A stretch of DNA of 35,888 nucleotides from assembly GCA_009746045.1 (NCBI GenBank), contig RPFO01000520.1:1-35888 (forward strand). Direction: 5' to 3'. Positions 32,781-35,888 of the stretch are shown here, piece by piece. Source of the stretch: Mesostigma viride (taxonomy: Eukaryota > Streptophyta > Mesostigmatophyceae > Mesostigmatales > Mesostigmataceae). The notes under the pieces were generated by a model, which saw only the letters and a program-made list of their open reading frames with translations, searched no databases and had not been told where the DNA came from. Position numbers and translations under genes: made by a program. The first letter of the stretch is position 1; each line of letters begins with the position of its first letter.

Positions 32781-34773
32781 ATTCGTGGGTGTGGTGGGGA
32801 GCTGCCATGCATGCGTGGGTTTAGGGGGGGGCTGGCATGCGTGCGTGGCTGTGGGGGGTGGCTGCCATGCGTGCGTGGGTGTGGCGGGTGGCTGGCATGC
32901 GTATGTGGGTGTGGGGGGTGGCTGGCATGCACGTGCATGTGGGGGGTGGCTGTCATGCATGCGTGCATGTGGGGGGTGGCTGGCATGCATGCGTGGGTTT
33001 GTGGGGTGGCTGGCATGCGTGCATGGGTTTGTGGGGTGGCTAGCATGCATGCGTGGGTGTGGGGGGAGCTGCCATGGACGCATGTGGGGCGGGGCAGGCT
33101 GGCATGCATGCGTGGGTGTGTGGGGGGACGGCATGCGTACGTTGGTGACGGGGGTGGCTGGCATGCATAAGTGGGTTTGTGGGGTGGCTGGCATGCATGC
33201 GTGCATGTGGGGGGGGCTGGCACGCGTGTGTGGGTTTGGGGGGGGCTGGCATGCATGCGTGTGTGTGTGGGGGGCTGGCACGCGTGTGTGGGTTTGGGGG
33301 GGCTGGCATGCATGCGTGTGTGTGGGGGGGCTGACATAAGTGCGTGGGTGTGGGGGTGGCTGGCATGCGTACCTGGGTTTGGGGGTGGGCTGCCATGCGT
33401 GCGTGGGTTTAGGGGGGGCTGGCATGCGTGCCTGGGTTCGTGGGGTGGGCTGCCATGCGTGCGTGGGTGTGGGGGTGGCTGGCATGCGTATGTGGGTGTG
33501 GGGGTGGCTGGCATGCACGTGCATGTTGCGGGTGGCTGGCATCCATGCGTGCATGTGGGGGGTGGCTGGCATGCATGCGTGGGCTCGTGGGGTGGCAGGC
33601 ATGCGTGCGTGGGTGTGGGGGTGGCTGGCATGCGTGCATGGGTTTGTGGGGTGGCTGGAATGCAAGCATGCATGTGGGGGGGCTTGTTTGCATGTGGGGT
33701 GGCTGGCAAGCATGCGTGCATGTGGGGGTTGGCTGGCATGCGTGCGTGGGTTGGGGGGCGGCTGCCATGCGTGCGTGGGGTGGGGGGGAGCTGCCATGGA
33801 CCCATGTGGGGCGGGGCAGGCTGGCATGCATGCGTGGGTTGGTGGGGTGGCTGGCATGCATGTGTGCATGAGGGGGGGGCTGGCATGCATAAGTGGGTTT
33901 GTGGGGTGGCTGGCATGCATGCGTGCATGTGGGGGGGGCTGGCACGCGTGTGTGGGTTTGGGGGGGGGCTGGCATGCATGCGAGTGTGTGAGGGGGGGCT
34001 GACATAAGTGCGTGGGTGTGGGGGGGGCTGGCATGCGTGCCTGGGTTTGGGGGTGGGCTGCCATGCGTGCGTGGGTTTAGGGGGGGCTGGCATGCGTACG
34101 TGGGTGTGGGGGGTGGCTGGCATGCATAAGTGGGTTTGTGTGTGTGGGGGGGGGGTGGCTGGCATGCACGTGCATGTGGGGGGTGGCTGGCATCCATGCG
34201 TGCATGTGGGGGGTGGCTGGCATGCATGCGTGGGCTCGTGGGGTGGCTGGCATGCGTGCGTGGGTGTGGGGGTGGCTGGCATGCGTGCATGGGTTTGTGG
34301 GGTGGCTGGAATGCAAGCATGCATGTGGGGGGGGCTTGTTTGCATGTGGGGTGGCTGGCAACCATGCGTGCATGTGGGGGTTGGCTGGCATGCGTGCGTG
34401 GGTTGGGGGGCGGCTGCCATGCGTGCGTGGGTGTGGGGGGGGCTGGCATGCATGCATGCATGTGGGGGGCTGGCATCCATGCGTGGGTTTGTGGGGTGGC
34501 TGGCATGCATGCGTGCGTGAGGGGGGTGGCTGGCATGCGTGCGTGGGAGTGGGGGGGGCGTACGTGGGTATGGGGGGTGGCTGGCATGCGTGCGTGGGGG
34601 GGGGGAGTGGCATGCATGCGTGGGTGTGGTGGGGGGCTGCCATGCATGCGTGGCTTGAGGGGGGGCTGGCATGCGTGCCTGGGTTCGTGGGGTGGCTGCC
34701 ATGCGTGCGTGGGTGTAGGGGGTGGCTGGCATGAGTACGTTGGTGAGGGTTGTGGCTGGCATTCATAAGTGGG
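32781..34773. repeat. G-rich ~30-bp minisatellite, unit 7 (internally duplicated)
   Basis: About sixty-five ~30-bp repeats. The landmark CATGTGGGGCGGGGCAGGC occurs twice (~33082 and ~33804), as does GGCTTGTTTGCATGTGGGG (~33681 and ~34335). This shows an internal duplication of roughly 0.7 kb that retains variant order. Confidence 0.95.
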
Positions 34774-35303
34774 CCCGCGGTGCCCCTGATTGCTGTCTGG
34801 CCCCTAATCATGTGGATGTGGCTGGCTGCCTGCCCGTCTGTTTGCCGCCTCCCCCAACCCCATGCCCCAAGGCTCGTAGCTCAAGCCCCATGGCTTATGC
34901 CCCATGGCCCTTGCCTGCCAGCCTACCTGTGCTGCATACCCTTGCAGCCTTTCCTGCCTCGCCTGGCCTGGCCTGCCCTGCCCTCTCTGCCCTCCCGCCC
35001 GCCCATGCGGTCCGTTGCCACGGATGGAAAATGAGAAGAAAACCAATATGGCCTCGCTGGCACCACAAATCACCTGGTTGGTCAACCAAGGGGATAGCCT
35101 GCACAATGAGACAGGAACACAGCAGACCCAGCAAAGCAAGATTCAGGTTGTAAGCCAGTGGAGATTACTTTTGACTTGCTTGATGAAGAAATATAAAACG
35201 CCTTCTACTGTCACACCTTCTATGAACAAATGGTTGATTGATCACCTTATACACCACGTAAACATGTTACCAGACGCGCTCTTCAGCCCAGTGAAAATGA
35301 TTA

Positions 35304-35888
35304 AAGCGACCTGGAAATGAATGTCGTTTTGTTAGATTTAGTTATTATGTTATCGTGCTTCTTTGCTTGAGTATTGGGTGGCCAGTGAAATCAGTTTTGC
35401 TGTTCGTGGAAGCGTGGGTTGTCGGGCCGACGAGTTTCTGTTGTCGTCACCACAATAATTGGAATTGAAACGCTGGATTTGTTGCCAACGCGGAACATAC
35501 GCTGGCGATGCCGATGGTGAAGTCGTTTGTTTTCGATGCCGTGCCTCAGTGCCTGCTCTCTTTCCTGATGCGTTTCCTCGGTCTGCGTGTTTTCCATTTG
35601 GCGAATTCACCGTAGTCGCAGCGAAGGACATGAGCGTAGCAAGAGGGTCTGGCGCTTTCATGTTTTCTTAGCCGTGCAGGACGCCATCTTCATGTCCTTC
35701 GGTGTTTCCCGTGTCAACGGTCCGTTGCCAGAGCATCTGTGATGCTTTTTCTGGAATATACTGGGCGGTGAAGCCCCTGTGGATGCTTGCCTGGTACATG
35801 AGTTTATAGGGCGTCGATTTACTGCTGTACTCGCTGACATTCATGGTGCTGTTCGTTAATAAATCCTGCCTTGCTTCGCACGTGGAGA
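35304..35888 (-). repeat. Inverted A-unit spacer fragment
   Basis: Read on the minus strand, this matches the A-unit spacer from the GATTTCCAGG-type region back to CCACGTGCGAAGCAAGG (compare 30625-31184). It carries numerous single-base insertions and deletions. It begins after a short filler (~35299-35303) and runs to the window edge. It mixes markers of units 1-3 (AGGTCGCT) and units 4-6 (CAGCGAGTAC), so it is not a simple reverse copy of any unit seen here. Confidence 0.85.

Larger units (their letters stand above)
32232..35298 (+). repeat. A-type repeat unit 7 (broken in the spacer)
   Basis: The leader (32232-32780) lacks ~47 bp at ~32479, where ACTACTAGT is joined to CCGTTCATTG. The array (32781-34773) is the longest in the window. 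The C-rich transition (34774-35022) and the start of the spacer follow. The unit stops at GCCCAGTGAAAAT (35298), at the point equivalent to ~30623 in unit 6. Its promoter cassette and tail are absent. Confidence 0.9.

Noticed and set aside
32639-34762. Very long open frames (up to ~700 codons, His/Pro/Thr-rich on the minus strand; Trp/Gly/Cys-rich on the plus strand) across the minisatellites
   Set aside because: Several frames on both strands are open because a ~30-bp repeat poor in stop-codon triplets is a multiple of three. G-run length changes switch frame without consequence. No conserved start, domain or flanking gene signals.

Overview
The window looks like eukaryotic nuclear repeat DNA and I find no gene in it. 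There is no bacterial-style gene packing, no recognisable protein domain, and no rRNA or tRNA gene. What is present is long head-to-tail units of about 4-5 kb, kilobase-scale G-rich minisatellites, TATA boxes and AATAAA motifs. The host cannot be named from this sequence. A satellite-like, subtelomeric or pericentromeric block is plausible, but that is inference.

Layout. Six complete 'A' units run in the same direction at about 14-4132, 4133-9377, 9378-13648, 19735-23819, 23820-27901 and 27902-32231. A seventh, broken unit runs from 32232 to about 35298. Each A unit has the same order: a GC-rich leader opened by a G-run/C-run hairpin; about 330 bp of mixed sequence; a 1.4-2.0 kb minisatellite of about 30-bp repeats; a C-rich transition of about 250 bp; a spacer of about 0.7-0.9 kb; a promoter-like cassette (CACGTG, 75 bp, TATAAAAG, then a dyad); an AATAAA about 300 bp further on, followed by a stem-loop; and a tail ending in ...GGGGAC. 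Between the third and fourth A units lie two copies of a short module (13649-14587 and 18998-19734), a 343-bp GC-rich module (14588-14930), and a divergent 'B' unit (14931-18997). B has the same architecture as A, but carries (GGCT)n tracts inside C-rich repeats of 510/386 bp in place of the 30-bp minisatellite.

All resolvable junctions follow one rule: the left module ends in AC and the right module begins AAG or TAG, followed within a few bases by a G-run/C-run hairpin. Leaders, cores and tails are combined differently in different units, so the array reads as a set of interchangeable modules.

Quality. Positions 1 to about 3060 and about 35299-35888 carry many single-base insertions and deletions relative to the internal copies, as expected of unpolished contig ends. 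At 35299 the sequence flips to the opposite strand of the same repeat family. This is either a real inverted junction or a chimeric read. Units 19735-23819 and 23820-27901 are nearly identical.

If the units do anything, the best candidate is a short non-coding transcription unit of about 300 bp per repeat (TATA to AATAAA/stem-loop). The long open frames in the minisatellites are a by-product of a stop-poor repeat whose length is a multiple of three.
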